Shown here: positions 37,685-47,762 of the stretch, piece by piece
Numbering within the stretch: position 1 is the stretch's first letter
Layout of the letters: every line of letters starts with the position of its first letter
NCBI GenBank assembly: GCA_020444065.1
Contig: JAHLLQ010000006.1
Span: 248,001 to 312,000 of the forward strand
DNA: 64,000 nucleotides
Direction of reading: 5' to 3'
Source: a bacterium
GTDB lineage: Bacteria; Sumerlaeota; Sumerlaeia; SLMS01; JAHLLQ01
Translations under genes and position numbers: made by a program
Notes under the pieces: generated by a model
What the model was told of the DNA's origin: nothing
The model's input: only the letters and a program-made list of their open reading frames with translations
The model's database searches: none

Positions 37685-39078
37685 GGATGAGGAAGGCACG
37701 ACGCGCTCGCTACACACTGTTGGGCACTCTTGTGCTCGGAGCAGTCCTGCTCACAGCATGTGCACCGACGGATATTGGCAAGTGGGACGATCCGGCGACG
37801 CTGCGAGCAGAATACCAGCCGGCACTGGAGTCCGAAACGGCCGAGATTTTGGAAGATGGGCCAGCGCTGGCAGAGGCAATCCGCCTTTGCGCTGAGCGCA
37901 ATCCTCGAGTTGAAGCGGCTCGACAGCGCTGGCTGGCGGCGATCTACAAGGCACCCCAGGCGCGATCTCTTCCCGACCCACGACTGCAATACGGCTATCA
38001 GTTCAAGAGTGTCGAGACTCGCGTCGGCCCGCAGCAGTGGAACGCGGGCTTGACCCAGACGATTCCCTGGTGGCGAAAGCTGTGGGCCAGTGGGGAGAAG
38101 GCAGAACTGCAGGCCGCCATTGCGCGACTGCAGTATGAGGCGACCCAGCGCGATCTGATCGTTGAAGTGAAGGACGCGTACTACGAGCTCTACTACCTCG
38201 ACAATGCGACGCAGATCACAGAGAAGATCGAGGAGACTCTTCGCACGCAGGGACTTGTGGCGTACACGGAACTCGATTCCGGGCGTACACAGTTGGGCGA
38301 AGCCTTTCGTGCGGAAAGCCAGGCGGCACAGTTGGCGTATGATCTGATCCTTCTCCGCGAGCAACGGGCGGCTCAGGCCGAACGTTTGCGATCGCTTCTG
38401 AACCTGCCTCCAGGGACGGAGATTGGCACGATCAAGAGCGCCCCAGTCTATGAGGTGACGGATGACCTGGAGGAGCTCCAGGAACGGGCCGAGGCCTATC
38501 GCGAAGTTCTTGCTATTCGAGGTCTCGAGGTTCAGCAGGCTCAGTACACCACGTACCTTGCAAAGCTCTCGCGCATCCCAGACGTGGGGCTCGGATTCAA
38601 TCTGATCAATACAGAACCCGCGCGAATGGCCGGCGTCGCAGACAGTGGAAAGGACCCCTTCATCGGACTTCTGAACATGAATCTCCCAATCTGGGAAAAC
38701 CGCACGCGCTCCCTGATCAAAGAGAAGGAGGCAATGGAGGAGGCGATGCGCCTGGATGCGATGGATGAACTGAATGAGGCGCGCCGAGCCGTGGCGAAGA
38801 CTTTCTTTGCCGTGCAACTGACCGATCGCCTCGCGACGTTGTATCGCGATACCCTTCTGCCCCAAGCGGAATCCGTGATGGGCCAAGCCGAACTGGACTT
38901 CCGTGTGGATGCTGCCTCCTACTCATCGGTCCTCGAAACCACTCTCGCGTACCACAACTTCCTGCTCGCCTATCACCGCGCAATTGCCGATCACGGACAG
39001 GCCATCGGACGCCTGGAGAAGGCTGTTGGTTCCACCGCCGAAGCGCGAATGGAATCCAGCGAGGAGGTGGCCGAGTGA
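37681..39078 (+). CDS. TolC-family outer-membrane factor lipoprotein (first of two)
   Basis: The 465-residue product has a lipoprotein signal (YTLLGTLVLGAVLLTAC, lipobox LTAC) and two coiled-coil halves typical of TolC/CusC-family channels (QTIPWWRKLWASGEKAEL, FYAVQ-like segment FFAVQLTDRLATLYRDT, AYHNFLLAYHRAIADHG). The frame is open far upstream within cusA, but ATG 37681 overlapping the cusA stop gives the only sensible N-terminus. It should form the outer-membrane exit for the Cus-like pump. The next gene begins at GTG 39075, overlapping this stop codon (GTGA), so the genes are translationally coupled. Confidence 0.9.
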   Translation: MRMRKARRARYTLLGTLVLGAVLLTACAPTDIGKWDDPATLRAEYQPALESETAEILEDGPALAEAIRLCAERNPRVEAARQRWLAAIYKAPQARSLPDPRLQYGYQFKSVETRVGPQQWNAGLTQTIPWWRKLWASGEKAELQAAIARLQYEATQRDLIVEVKDAYYELYYLDNATQITEKIEETLRTQGLVAYTELDSGRTQLGEAFRAESQAAQLAYDLILLREQRAAQAERLRSLLNLPPGTEIGTIKSAPVYEVTDDLEELQERAEAYREVLAIRGLEVQQAQYTTYLAKLSRIPDVGLGFNLINTEPARMAGVADSGKDPFIGLLNMNLPIWENRTRSLIKEKEAMEEAMRLDAMDELNEARRAVAKTFFAVQLTDRLATLYRDTLLPQAESVMGQAELDFRVDAASYSSVLETTLAYHNFLLAYHRAIADHGQAIGRLEKAVGSTAEARMESSEEVAE

Positions 39079-40646
39079 AACGCGCAAAGGAGAAATGGCC
39101 GCAGGTCAGATTGTTCGCCACGGCTATCCTGATCCTGGTCGTCCTGGCCGGGTGTGCTTCGGGAACAAGAAAAGCGCTGGACGATTACTTTAAAGCCGAA
39201 CCGCTGCCGTACTACGAGAAGTCGATTGGGCTGGCAGAAGAGTCGCCCGGCGAGGATATGGGGACGGAGTCTCCTGCCATGGCAGAGATTCGAGCAGAGG
39301 TTGCCCCTGACGACAAGTTCCTGGAGATCGCTGCCAGTTTCTTCGACACTTCCAGCGAGGAGTTGCAGGGCGCGTTCGATGACCTCAAGAGCGACGAACA
39401 GCTTGATGAAACACTGGGCGCACAGTTGGAACTGAACGAATTCCTCTATGCCTTAGCCATTCACAACCCCTCCGTGAAATCCGCGCGACATCGTTGGAAA
39501 GCAACGCTGAAGCAATACTCTCAAGCGGAGTTTCTGGAGACGCTTGTCTCCGAATACCGCACATTCACGCGCTATTTGGATGTCCAGACCGGAAAGCCGA
39601 TGAACAAGGCCATGGCGCAGCAACAGTACCCGTTCCCCAGCACCATCAGTCTAAAGGGTGAACTGGTGCGAGAGCAAGTTCGCCTCGCCGAGATCGAATG
39701 GCAGAAGTCCCTTCGCGATGCAGTTGTCGAGGCAGGCAAGGATTACTTCGATTACCAGTACCTTGTCCGCGCCGAAGCCTCGACCCGTGAGAACCTCATG
39801 TTGGTGCAGGGACTTGTCGACGTCGTCGAGCGTCGTTACGGCGCAGGAGAATCTTCGCAGCCCGATCTGCTGAGAGTTCAAACGGAACTGGAGCGCCAGC
39901 GCACCATGCTTGAAGACTTGCGATCGAAACAGAAAGCCGTGCGCGCCCGAATCAACGCAGCGCTCGATCGCGCTCCAGACGCGAATCTGGGCGGGCCTGC
40001 CGGGACAGACCTGCCGGAAGTCACCGATGATGTGAAGGCGCTGATGGAAGAGGCCTTGGCCCATCGGCAGGAGGTGCGCATGCAGCGGGCGAAGGTCAAT
40101 CGGATTGGGATCGCTATCCGGCTCGGTGAAGTCATGAACCGTCCACTGTTCAGTCAGGGCTATAGCACGTTTGAACGCGGCATGAAGCCGGAAGCCTCCG
40201 AAGACGAATCACGCGTGTCCTACGGCCTGATGAGTAAATCTGGCGATCGACCCGACTATGCCCGCGCCGAAGCCTATCTCGCGGAAATGCGAGAGCGCCA
40301 CGCCGCGACGAAAGCCGACCTGGATCAGGTCCGCGCACGAACAAAGGCCCTGGCCCAGACCGTGTTCGAACAAGCCATGATCGCGCAACGCCAGGTGGAT
40401 CTCATCGATCAGGTCGTTTTGCCGCAGAGCCAATCTGCCTACGAAACAACGCTGAGTGCATACACATCGGACCGAATGTCGTTCATCGATCTTCTGGACG
40501 CCGAACGAGCGCTCATCCGTGCGCGACTGGAAGAACACGCGAGCCGACGAGATCTCAATCAGGCATTGCTCGAACTGGCGAGAACTCGTGGCCTCTTCTC
40601 TCTTCCGCCCCAGTCCGCACAGGAAGATGGCCCTCCAGAGCATTAG
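39075..40646 (+). CDS. TolC-family outer-membrane factor lipoprotein (second of two)
   Basis: The 523-residue product starts with GTG and a lipoprotein signal (ATAILILVVLAGC, lipobox LAGC). A 90-residue acidic N-terminal extension precedes the TolC-like coiled-coil repeats (YPFPSTISLKGELVREQV, VERRYGAGESSQPDLLRVQ, ETTLSAYTSDRMSFIDLLDAE). The last segment is a family hallmark (xSFIDLLDAxR). It is clearly divergent from the preceding outer-membrane factor, so it is not a recent duplicate. It may form an alternative channel or a hetero-oligomer with its neighbour. It ends the operon; about 200 bp follow before the next gene, holding only a short palindrome (GGCAGA-ca-TCTGCC at 40657-40670). Confidence 0.9.
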   Translation: MKRAKEKWPQVRLFATAILILVVLAGCASGTRKALDDYFKAEPLPYYEKSIGLAEESPGEDMGTESPAMAEIRAEVAPDDKFLEIAASFFDTSSEELQGAFDDLKSDEQLDETLGAQLELNEFLYALAIHNPSVKSARHRWKATLKQYSQAEFLETLVSEYRTFTRYLDVQTGKPMNKAMAQQQYPFPSTISLKGELVREQVRLAEIEWQKSLRDAVVEAGKDYFDYQYLVRAEASTRENLMLVQGLVDVVERRYGAGESSQPDLLRVQTELERQRTMLEDLRSKQKAVRARINAALDRAPDANLGGPAGTDLPEVTDDVKALMEEALAHRQEVRMQRAKVNRIGIAIRLGEVMNRPLFSQGYSTFERGMKPEASEDESRVSYGLMSKSGDRPDYARAEAYLAEMRERHAATKADLDQVRARTKALAQTVFEQAMIAQRQVDLIDQVVLPQSQSAYETTLSAYTSDRMSFIDLLDAERALIRARLEEHASRRDLNQALLELARTRGLFSLPPQSAQEDGPPEH

Positions 40647-40843
40647 TGTGCGTCAAGGCAGACATCTGCCGGGGAATTCCGCAGTTCCAATGTGAAGAAA
40701 GAATGGATGGACGCTGCTTGCGATCCGAAGGGAGCCTCAGGAGTATTCGCGGGAGGGATTTCAGAAAATGCGATGATCGAAATCTTGTGATTCGCTCAGA
40801 ACCCACTTTCGAATCTGGCTTGGGGTCCCTGGGAGCAGCTTGA

Positions 40844-42553
40844 ATGGCCGGACAACACCTGGAAAAACAGCGACGCTACTGTCTAGACTTTCTGGCATTG
40901 GCACTGGCTCCATGGACGATCCTGCTCCAAGGGCATCAATTTGGACTGGGAAATCACTATCCGACACTCGTCTTCATGCGTCGATACTTGAACGCGGAAT
41001 ACCTGTCGGGCGATTGGATGCTTTCAACACCAGCCATCCACCCACTGTGGACCCATCTCCTGGCGAATCTGTCTCAGTTCACAGGAGAAAGCGGTGCTCT
41101 CCTGATCGCTCATCTGGTGACCCGGGTTCTGCTTCTGATGGGAATCTGGAGGCTCGTGTTTGCCCTGGTTCTCCGTGCCGGCATTATTGCGGGCGGTGTC
41201 GCAATGGCTCTCGCGATCTTTGAACCGAGATTGCATGTCGGTTCGCACTACCTGCAGGGAGGCCATTGGGAGGCAGCGTTCCTTGGCATGGCGTTTGGCG
41301 TTTGGATTCTTGCCCAGGGAATCCACTTCTGGGCTGATGGAAAGCACGCCGTGCCACTGGCAATTGCCGGGGGACTCGGAGTGCTCTCGCATCTCTTCAT
41401 CAATCTCCCTCTGATCATCCTCGTGTGCATTGGGGCCATCCTGGTTCGGAAGGACTGGAGAAGCCCTTCATTGGTCCTGGCTGCCGCGCTCTTGATCAGC
41501 ATTCCGTCATGGGGACCTGCAGCTATGGCATTCCTGTTCCCCGCCGCTTCTCCTCTGAGTTCGCAGGAAGTCATTCAGATTCTGCAGTTCCGGCATCCCC
41601 ATCACCATCAACCGTGGACCTGGCCCGTTCTCGACTTCGTATCTGCTCTATTCCTGATCGGGGGTGGTCTCTTTGTCGCCTGGCGATACACAACCCGAGA
41701 TTCCGCAGCCAATCGGATGTTTCTTCCGATGGTGTTCCTGGGTTGTTACGTGATTGCCTGTGCTGCATTCTGGATTGCCGGTCGATTCCAAGTACTTGCC
41801 GTCATCGCCTATTTCCAGCCCTTTCGTCTGACCTCTCTGTTCTTCGCATTCGTTGTCGCCGGTGCAGGCCTTGCCGTGGAAAGCGCGCTGCGTCGGTATC
41901 CACTGCCACTCGTGATTCTCACTTCGGTTGTCGCTGCCGGGGTCTGCCGCTTCGCTGGTCCAATCGGGCCGATATTATCAGTCCTCATCCTTGTCTATTT
42001 CGCCATTCAATTGACGCGGCAACAACCTGGCGAGCAGCCTGGAATCTTGCACACGAATCGTCTGCTCGCGATTTCGGCGATCGTCTTGGTGCTGGGATTT
42101 GCCGGTGTCCTTACCCTCGAGTGGATCCCCGCGGCGAGAGCGATTCCAAATCGCTTCAGATCAACTCATTGGCTGACGGAGACCAAACCGCTTTCGGCAG
42201 GTCGTCAGGATCTCGCAAACTGGATCCGGGAGAATACAGAACCGGGGTCTTTGTTTGCGATTCCCCCTGACATGGGCTATTTCCGTCTGTGGGAAGAACG
42301 GCCCGTGATAGTCGACATGAAAGTCGTTCCGTATGAAAACAGCGATCTGGCAGAGTGGGCAGAGAGACTTCGGGAGGTGGGTGCTGGGGATCCGTTCAGC
42401 AGCCTGATCCCCCCCTCTGAAGACCCGTCATTGGAGGAACTGATGTCGGCGGCTCGTACCTATGAGGCAGATTTTGTTGTTCTCCGATCGGGAAACCACA
42501 ACGGAGATCATGCCTTCACGAATTCGCAATACACAATTCTCAGAGTCCCGTAG
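40844..42553 (+). CDS. Polytopic membrane protein, DUF6798/GT-C-like
   Basis: The 569-residue product has about ten to twelve hydrophobic segments (residues 15-430) and a C-terminal soluble part containing LANWIRENTEPGSLFAIPPD and WEERPVIVDMKVVPY. That C-terminal pattern is known from uncharacterised membrane proteins (DUF6798-like) related in layout to GT-C glycosyltransferases and mannosyltransferases. No signature catalytic Asp/Glu loop could be assigned securely. GGGAG lies upstream of ATG 40844. It may belong to cell-surface glycan metabolism, but no neighbouring gene supports a specific role. It converges on the protease gene with a 55-bp gap. Confidence 0.75.
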   Translation: MAGQHLEKQRRYCLDFLALALAPWTILLQGHQFGLGNHYPTLVFMRRYLNAEYLSGDWMLSTPAIHPLWTHLLANLSQFTGESGALLIAHLVTRVLLLMGIWRLVFALVLRAGIIAGGVAMALAIFEPRLHVGSHYLQGGHWEAAFLGMAFGVWILAQGIHFWADGKHAVPLAIAGGLGVLSHLFINLPLIILVCIGAILVRKDWRSPSLVLAAALLISIPSWGPAAMAFLFPAASPLSSQEVIQILQFRHPHHHQPWTWPVLDFVSALFLIGGGLFVAWRYTTRDSAANRMFLPMVFLGCYVIACAAFWIAGRFQVLAVIAYFQPFRLTSLFFAFVVAGAGLAVESALRRYPLPLVILTSVVAAGVCRFAGPIGPILSVLILVYFAIQLTRQQPGEQPGILHTNRLLAISAIVLVLGFAGVLTLEWIPAARAIPNRFRSTHWLTETKPLSAGRQDLANWIRENTEPGSLFAIPPDMGYFRLWEERPVIVDMKVVPYENSDLAEWAERLREVGAGDPFSSLIPPSEDPSLEELMSAARTYEADFVVLRSGNHNGDHAFTNSQYTILRVP

Positions 42554-42608
42554 ATGAAGAAGTCGGGGGACCTCCGCATTTGCTGTGCAGAATTCGGAGT
42601 CACACGGG

Positions 42609-45600
42609 CTATGGGACGATTTCACGTTCCGCGAGGAGTGCCCGCAGGTCGCTTGCATCGACCATCCCGTCGGTGTTGCGATCCAGGCTGATGGCGCTGG
42701 CCGATGGGTCCGATCTCCCGAGAAGGCAATCCAGGAAGAGTGCCACTCCTCCGTCCCCTCCCGGCTGAGGATTCACCTGAACCCAGGTCTCGGCGGATTC
42801 CCCGAAGACACCAGTGCCTTCGCGCCAGAGTTGCCACGCGGTTCGGTAGGAACCGGGAGTATCCGGCATTCGGGCGGAGAGGCGAATCATTCCATCCCGT
42901 CCACGCTCAACCATGTCCATTCCCCCCCACTCGCCAGCGGTAAAGCGTGTGAGCGGATCGACGGGATCCACAGGTCGAAAGGCAAACCCGTCATCCTTCG
43001 TCCACGGCAGGTTCGAGTCGTTGCGGACGTGCACCAGAATTTCCTGGTCGCTACCGGCATACACGAGGCCCGGGACTTCGATCCCGATGACGGCTCCGCC
43101 AAACCGGGGGACCTCAAACAAGTAGCATGAAGGAGAAGTCTCCGGCGTCCCTGTATTGTCGATGAGCGTGAGCTGCAGCTCGAATGCGACGGTCCCGTCG
43201 TCGGGCCAATTCCACGAGAAATCCGACACCCAGAGACCGTATGTAGGATCGATCCGGTTGAAGGAGAAATCGCCATAGCGCGTCCAGGTCTCCGTCCCTT
43301 GCGGGCGATAGTCGACCTCCAGCCGTTGCGGCTTCTCGGATGTAGAGCCGGCCAAGGCGGTGAGAGGCAAAGGGTTCTGGTCGAGCTCGATATCTTCATA
43401 TCCCACCAGACTCGAGTAGGGCCAGGGCGGGAAAAAGACCGCGGGGAATTCGAGAGTGAGTGAGTCGGCTGCTCCCCAGGAATCCGTTGCGCCGAGAGAC
43501 ACAAACTGCGGTTCGGAGGCGTAGCCGCCAATGTACTGAATGCGCAAGATTCCGGATGCCTCGTCGAGAGTCACGTCGAGGAGAGGGGAGTGCTCAACCG
43601 TCCAGCGGACCGGGTCTCCTTCGAGATCGACTGCGGCAAAGGGGACCTCAAGAGGCTGGGTCGCCCAGAGGGTCTCGTTGAAGTCGGCGGGTTCGGTAAT
43701 TTGCGGGGCCGTGTTACGATCCAGCAGGGTGAACTGCAGATCGGCGGCAAGCGGGTCGCTCCCTCCGGAACTCTGCATTCCGGAGTCGGCGTCTCGGAGA
43801 GTGGCCTCAGCCCCGAGGCCAATGCGGAGAGCTTCGGGAGGAACATTCCAGGCTGCCCGGTACTCTCCCGCAGCCTCGCCGGGTGCCAGGTCAACGCGGG
43901 CGATTTCGACTCCATCCTCGAGCCGTGAGACGAGGATTTCGCCCGAAAGCCCATTTCGCCCAGTGGCTTCTTGAACGGTGAACCGCATGACGCCCTGGGG
44001 AGCAACGAATCCTCCGCGCGACACCACAGGATCGGAAGCGAGGGCCAAGACAACGGGAGCGACCGGATCTGCGGTAGCCTCGACGGCGAGCACAAACGCC
44101 AGTTCGGGCTGGAGCGGGTCGTTTGCCTGAAAGATCGGCGAAGCGACGAGAAGCCCCGGCGCGCCGGCCAGGATGTCGAAATAGAGATCTCGAGATCGGC
44201 CTGCCGCGACCTGGATCGGGCCGGGACGACGTGGAACAAGCCACGAGGGGAGGGAGGTGGGATCGAGTGTTGCCTTCAGGACTCCCCCGCCGGCATTGGC
44301 CAGACGGAGCACGACCATGGAGCGTTGCCCCAGGGCGACCGGAAGAGGCAACTCCCACGCGGTGATCAATCTTGCGGCGGGTGCGGTGTTGTAGCCTGCC
44401 ACAGCGACTGGTCCCATCTCGTCACGGGCAGAGCGTGTCCCATCAGAAACCAGCACCTTGAGGCGCCCGCTTTCGGTTGCAGGCAATTGGGAACAGTCGA
44501 GTGTGTACGTGTTCGCCCCGTACTCGATTGGGAACGGTGGAGCCACTGGCATCCACGAGGCTCCCCCATCGGGGCTGAATTTGACCCAGGCGTAGAGTGC
44601 TTCTCCGCCGTCGGGGTCCCCTGCCTCGAACTGAATTGGGACGGAGCCGCTTAGGGCCTGCCCGGCAAGCGGAGCATTGAGGGCAACCATCGGAGCGGAC
44701 GGGGAAAATGCGATCGTATCGATCGTATCGTCCAAGGTCCCGTCAGCGAGCCGGATCTCGAAACTCGCGGAAGTGACGGCGGGGTCCCATGGGAATCGGA
44801 ACTGGGGAGAACCGGCCAGCCCCCAGTCGTCATCGCGATCGGGGTAGCCGGTCCAACCCGTAGGGACACGCGCTGTGCTTCCATTGGAAAGGGACACGCC
44901 GATGGACCGCGATCCAAGATCAACCTCGTCCGGAACCCACGGTTCATCGATGTCGACGAAGAAGGGCCAGACTTTGTCCATGTCGAAGTGCATGGTGGAC
45001 CACTGCTGACGTTGGAGAAAAACCCCTCCGACATACAGAACTTCCTGGGGGCTGCTGGCTTGGGAAAGCCGCCGACCGGTGCCAACGGTGGCTTCGTTCA
45101 GAATGCGTTCGTAAGTCTCCTCCGTAAGCCATGGTGAGGAGGCGCGGTCATACATGATCGTCTGGAAGTCCGGGTGGAGGGCTCCAGGGGTGTTGTAGAC
45201 CCGCGTGCCCTTGTCAGGATCGTACCCGTTGGCACTGGCTCCGTGATCGCCGTCGCCTTCCTCGTAGTGGTAGTTATCCAGGAACCCAAGGGTGTGGAAG
45301 TACTCGTGAAGGAGGTAGTGGGAGCGGGCAGTAACGCCATCGATCAGGACCACGTGCTCGTAGCGTGGTTCGGAGAGACCATCGGCACCGAAGATACCGG
45401 GGGCGGTTACGCCAACCACAAGGTCCGGCCGGGGGCTCATGGTCTCGCGAAGGCGCTCGAGGTCGGTGAAGTAAGAAAGAGTCTTCCACTTCCAGACAGC
45501 GCTCCATGGTTCGCTGGCCACGAGATCGGGACCGGAAGTGAATTCCACGGGAGCAGGGAAGAACTTCTGGAAGAAGTCGTTCATCGAACCCAGGGAAGCC

Positions 45601-47165
45601 GTGGAGGTCCATGATCCCAGCATCGTCTTGCTGCCGATGGTCGATGCGCCGGACGTCTGGAGACCCACGTAGTGGATGTGGAAGGGGCGATCGCGCATCG
45701 GGATGCGCTGCTCCTGGATCGTCGTACCGCCTATCCCGATGGAAAGTGGAATCTCGTCCCCGAGGTCATCGATCCAGTAGGCCTGGTGGGAATAGAGCTT
45801 AGGAACAGATTCGGGGAGGACGCCATAGAAGAACTCGTTCACGTTCCCCTTCAGGTGCTCGGCGTCTGTGAAATCATCCTGACACAATGCCTTGAGGCCA
45901 GTCAGGTCTGCGGCCTCTTCTCCGTTTTCGAGAATCCGCAGAGTGAAGTCCTCGAACCCCTCGTCCGCGTCGTCATAGGTGGTGGCGCTGTCGAGGATGC
46001 GGAACGTCGCGTGGTAATAGGCTGGGGCCTGAGAGTGCACCTGACTTTGGTGGACGCCATCGACGACTTGGGTGATTTCGGCTCCCATGGCGAGGCGGGG
46101 TGGCAACTTAAGGGTGACCTCTTCAGTAGCGGGGCCGCCGCCGTTAACATCAACTTCCACGAAGCCAGAAGCATCGGTCGTCACCGTCTGATCAACGGCC
46201 CCATCGATTTCGACGAAGGCGCCACCGACAGGACGGTCCTTCAGATCAACCGTGTGGATCTGGAGCTTGCCCTTGAAAGATCGCATATCCGGAACTCGAG
46301 CTCGGTTGTGCCCGTACCCCCCTTCGCCCGTGGAGCGATGCGCTGTAATGGCGGCGTAGGGTGGCGGGGCTGAGATCGGGTTGGCGGTCTCGATGACTTC
46401 GCCGCCTCCGCCGATATCCACGTAGGCTTCGCCTAACTCGTCGGTCGCAACCCAGGGGGAGATATAGTAAGTGGGACAATCATAGCTGGGGAGACAGGAA
46501 GCGTAAACGACCCGGACTTCGAGTCCCTCGTTGGGAATAGGAGCGTTGGCGTTGAACGGATCCGGAGCCACGGCCGTGATCTTGAATGTCAGGTTCAAAA
46601 TGTCGGTGGATGTCGCGATGTTGCTGATTTCGCTGTCTGTCTCATAAGGAAATGCAAGACTGAACGGGTTGGGATCGTCCCAGTCAGCCAAACGGTACTG
46701 CACGTAAACGTGTGAGACGCCGACATCAAAGCGGTGTGAGAAATACACTGAGCCGCTCTCCGGTCCGGAAGCGGAGTAGTAAGATGCAAAGCTGTCATCG
46801 AGTTCCCCGATACGCGCGTCGGATTCGGCGGCATAGGAGATGAAGGTCCCATTGTTCGACCTCACCTCATGGGTGATGACCTCAACATCAGAAGGGAGAA
46901 GATCCGGCGTGTCGTGGATCACGTTGACCATCATCTGCTTATGGCCAACAAAGAAATTCCCCTGCCGAATCAACGGTGAAGGAGCCTCGACCGCAAGAGT
47001 GACGGTGACCGGTTCGCCAGAGGTGGAGAAGTAGTCCGTCCCTGATTGTTCGATCCGCGTCACCGACTCCCAGCCGGGCTGAAGCCCGACAACGGGGTCC
47101 TCGGCAAACAGAGAAATGGTCGCGCAGCTAAGGATAGCAACGAGTAACAAGCCTGTTCTATTCAT
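42609..47165 (-). CDS. Large secreted metzincin-like protease with dockerin-like C-terminus
   Basis: From ATG 47165, preceded by GGGAGGGGAG, the product has 1,518 residues. A signal peptide (RTGLLLVAILSCATISLFA) is followed by beta-rich modules, one of carboxypeptidase-regulatory type (DRPVGGAFVEIDGAVDQTV). A zinc-protease motif HEYFHTLGFLD (HExxHxxGxxD, first His about residue 620) follows, with a Met-turn-like TIMYDRASS about 50 residues further, as in metzincins. Several Ig-like or cadherin-like modules follow (RLADGTLDDTID, ITEPADFNETLWATQPLE). The last 40 residues resemble one and a half dockerin EF-hands (LDRNTDGMVDASDLRALLA). It is likely an extracellular or surface protease. It is transcribed divergently from the NHL/cytochrome cluster. 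Confidence 0.85.
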   Translation of the reverse strand: MNRTGLLLVAILSCATISLFAEDPVVGLQPGWESVTRIEQSGTDYFSTSGEPVTVTLAVEAPSPLIRQGNFFVGHKQMMVNVIHDTPDLLPSDVEVITHEVRSNNGTFISYAAESDARIGELDDSFASYYSASGPESGSVYFSHRFDVGVSHVYVQYRLADWDDPNPFSLAFPYETDSEISNIATSTDILNLTFKITAVAPDPFNANAPIPNEGLEVRVVYASCLPSYDCPTYYISPWVATDELGEAYVDIGGGGEVIETANPISAPPPYAAITAHRSTGEGGYGHNRARVPDMRSFKGKLQIHTVDLKDRPVGGAFVEIDGAVDQTVTTDASGFVEVDVNGGGPATEEVTLKLPPRLAMGAEITQVVDGVHQSQVHSQAPAYYHATFRILDSATTYDDADEGFEDFTLRILENGEEAADLTGLKALCQDDFTDAEHLKGNVNEFFYGVLPESVPKLYSHQAYWIDDLGDEIPLSIGIGGTTIQEQRIPMRDRPFHIHYVGLQTSGASTIGSKTMLGSWTSTASLGSMNDFFQKFFPAPVEFTSGPDLVASEPWSAVWKWKTLSYFTDLERLRETMSPRPDLVVGVTAPGIFGADGLSEPRYEHVVLIDGVTARSHYLLHEYFHTLGFLDNYHYEEGDGDHGASANGYDPDKGTRVYNTPGALHPDFQTIMYDRASSPWLTEETYERILNEATVGTGRRLSQASSPQEVLYVGGVFLQRQQWSTMHFDMDKVWPFFVDIDEPWVPDEVDLGSRSIGVSLSNGSTARVPTGWTGYPDRDDDWGLAGSPQFRFPWDPAVTSASFEIRLADGTLDDTIDTIAFSPSAPMVALNAPLAGQALSGSVPIQFEAGDPDGGEALYAWVKFSPDGGASWMPVAPPFPIEYGANTYTLDCSQLPATESGRLKVLVSDGTRSARDEMGPVAVAGYNTAPAARLITAWELPLPVALGQRSMVVLRLANAGGGVLKATLDPTSLPSWLVPRRPGPIQVAAGRSRDLYFDILAGAPGLLVASPIFQANDPLQPELAFVLAVEATADPVAPVVLALASDPVVSRGGFVAPQGVMRFTVQEATGRNGLSGEILVSRLEDGVEIARVDLAPGEAAGEYRAAWNVPPEALRIGLGAEATLRDADSGMQSSGGSDPLAADLQFTLLDRNTAPQITEPADFNETLWATQPLEVPFAAVDLEGDPVRWTVEHSPLLDVTLDEASGILRIQYIGGYASEPQFVSLGATDSWGAADSLTLEFPAVFFPPWPYSSLVGYEDIELDQNPLPLTALAGSTSEKPQRLEVDYRPQGTETWTRYGDFSFNRIDPTYGLWVSDFSWNWPDDGTVAFELQLTLIDNTGTPETSPSCYLFEVPRFGGAVIGIEVPGLVYAGSDQEILVHVRNDSNLPWTKDDGFAFRPVDPVDPLTRFTAGEWGGMDMVERGRDGMIRLSARMPDTPGSYRTAWQLWREGTGVFGESAETWVQVNPQPGGDGGVALFLDCLLGRSDPSASAISLDRNTDGMVDASDLRALLAEREIVP

Positions 47166-47762
47166 CCGGGACTCCCCTCCCATTAGATCGAGAGGATTCT
47201 GACGACAGAAGGTTTATCCCGTCAACTGCAAGCAATACCGGCAATCCTGGTGGAATTCTTAAATGTCGCCCGACTGATCTTCATACAGCTCGGATACTTC
47301 CGAGGTGATCGGGAGGGATGCGCCCTCCCGAACTCGAGGTGCTCTGGCATCCCTTTCAGGACACATGAGACCTGCAAAATCATTGCAGAGATACGAAGGA
47401 CGCCAAAAGGACGGCTGTGGCTCGTTCGCCCTTTCTCTCCCATGCTGGTTACTCACAACGCCTCCCAGGGCGAATTGGGCTGCGTGGACGTCTGAGATTG
47501 CTATGCCGGATAGGACTTCGTTGGGAGGGTGCACATGCCCTCTTTGGACTTCATTACAAGATGGCCATTTGGCGAGTTTCACCACGCTGCGAATGTGGCC
47601 CTGATCCCACTGTGCCAACATAGTCACGGTTGAATTCATTATTGACTTCACCCCCAACGAACCTCCAGAACCTCTAGAAATGCCATCCTCGGTGATGGAC
47701 TAAACCCTCTAGATATCAGCCAGCGAGAGGACGTTGGCGGAGGGATACGAGGTGAGAGAACA
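47166..47762. other. Long divergent intergenic region upstream of the cytochrome cluster
   Basis: About 600 bp with no supported gene. It must hold the promoters of the protease and of the NHL/cytochrome operon. It contains a perfect 8-bp hairpin (CGGGAGGG-atgcg-CCCTCCCG, 47310-47330) close to a CCCTTTCAGGAC motif reminiscent of the CCCTTTCAGGGC element in the 30-kb repeat array. A minus-strand open frame at 47259-47657 has no ribosome binding site or recognisable domain and is not annotated. Confidence 0.55.

Noticed and set aside
47259-47657. 132-residue minus-strand frame in the 600-bp gap
   Set aside because: No ribosome binding site, no signal peptide and no recognisable domain; composition looks like non-coding repeat-derived sequence.
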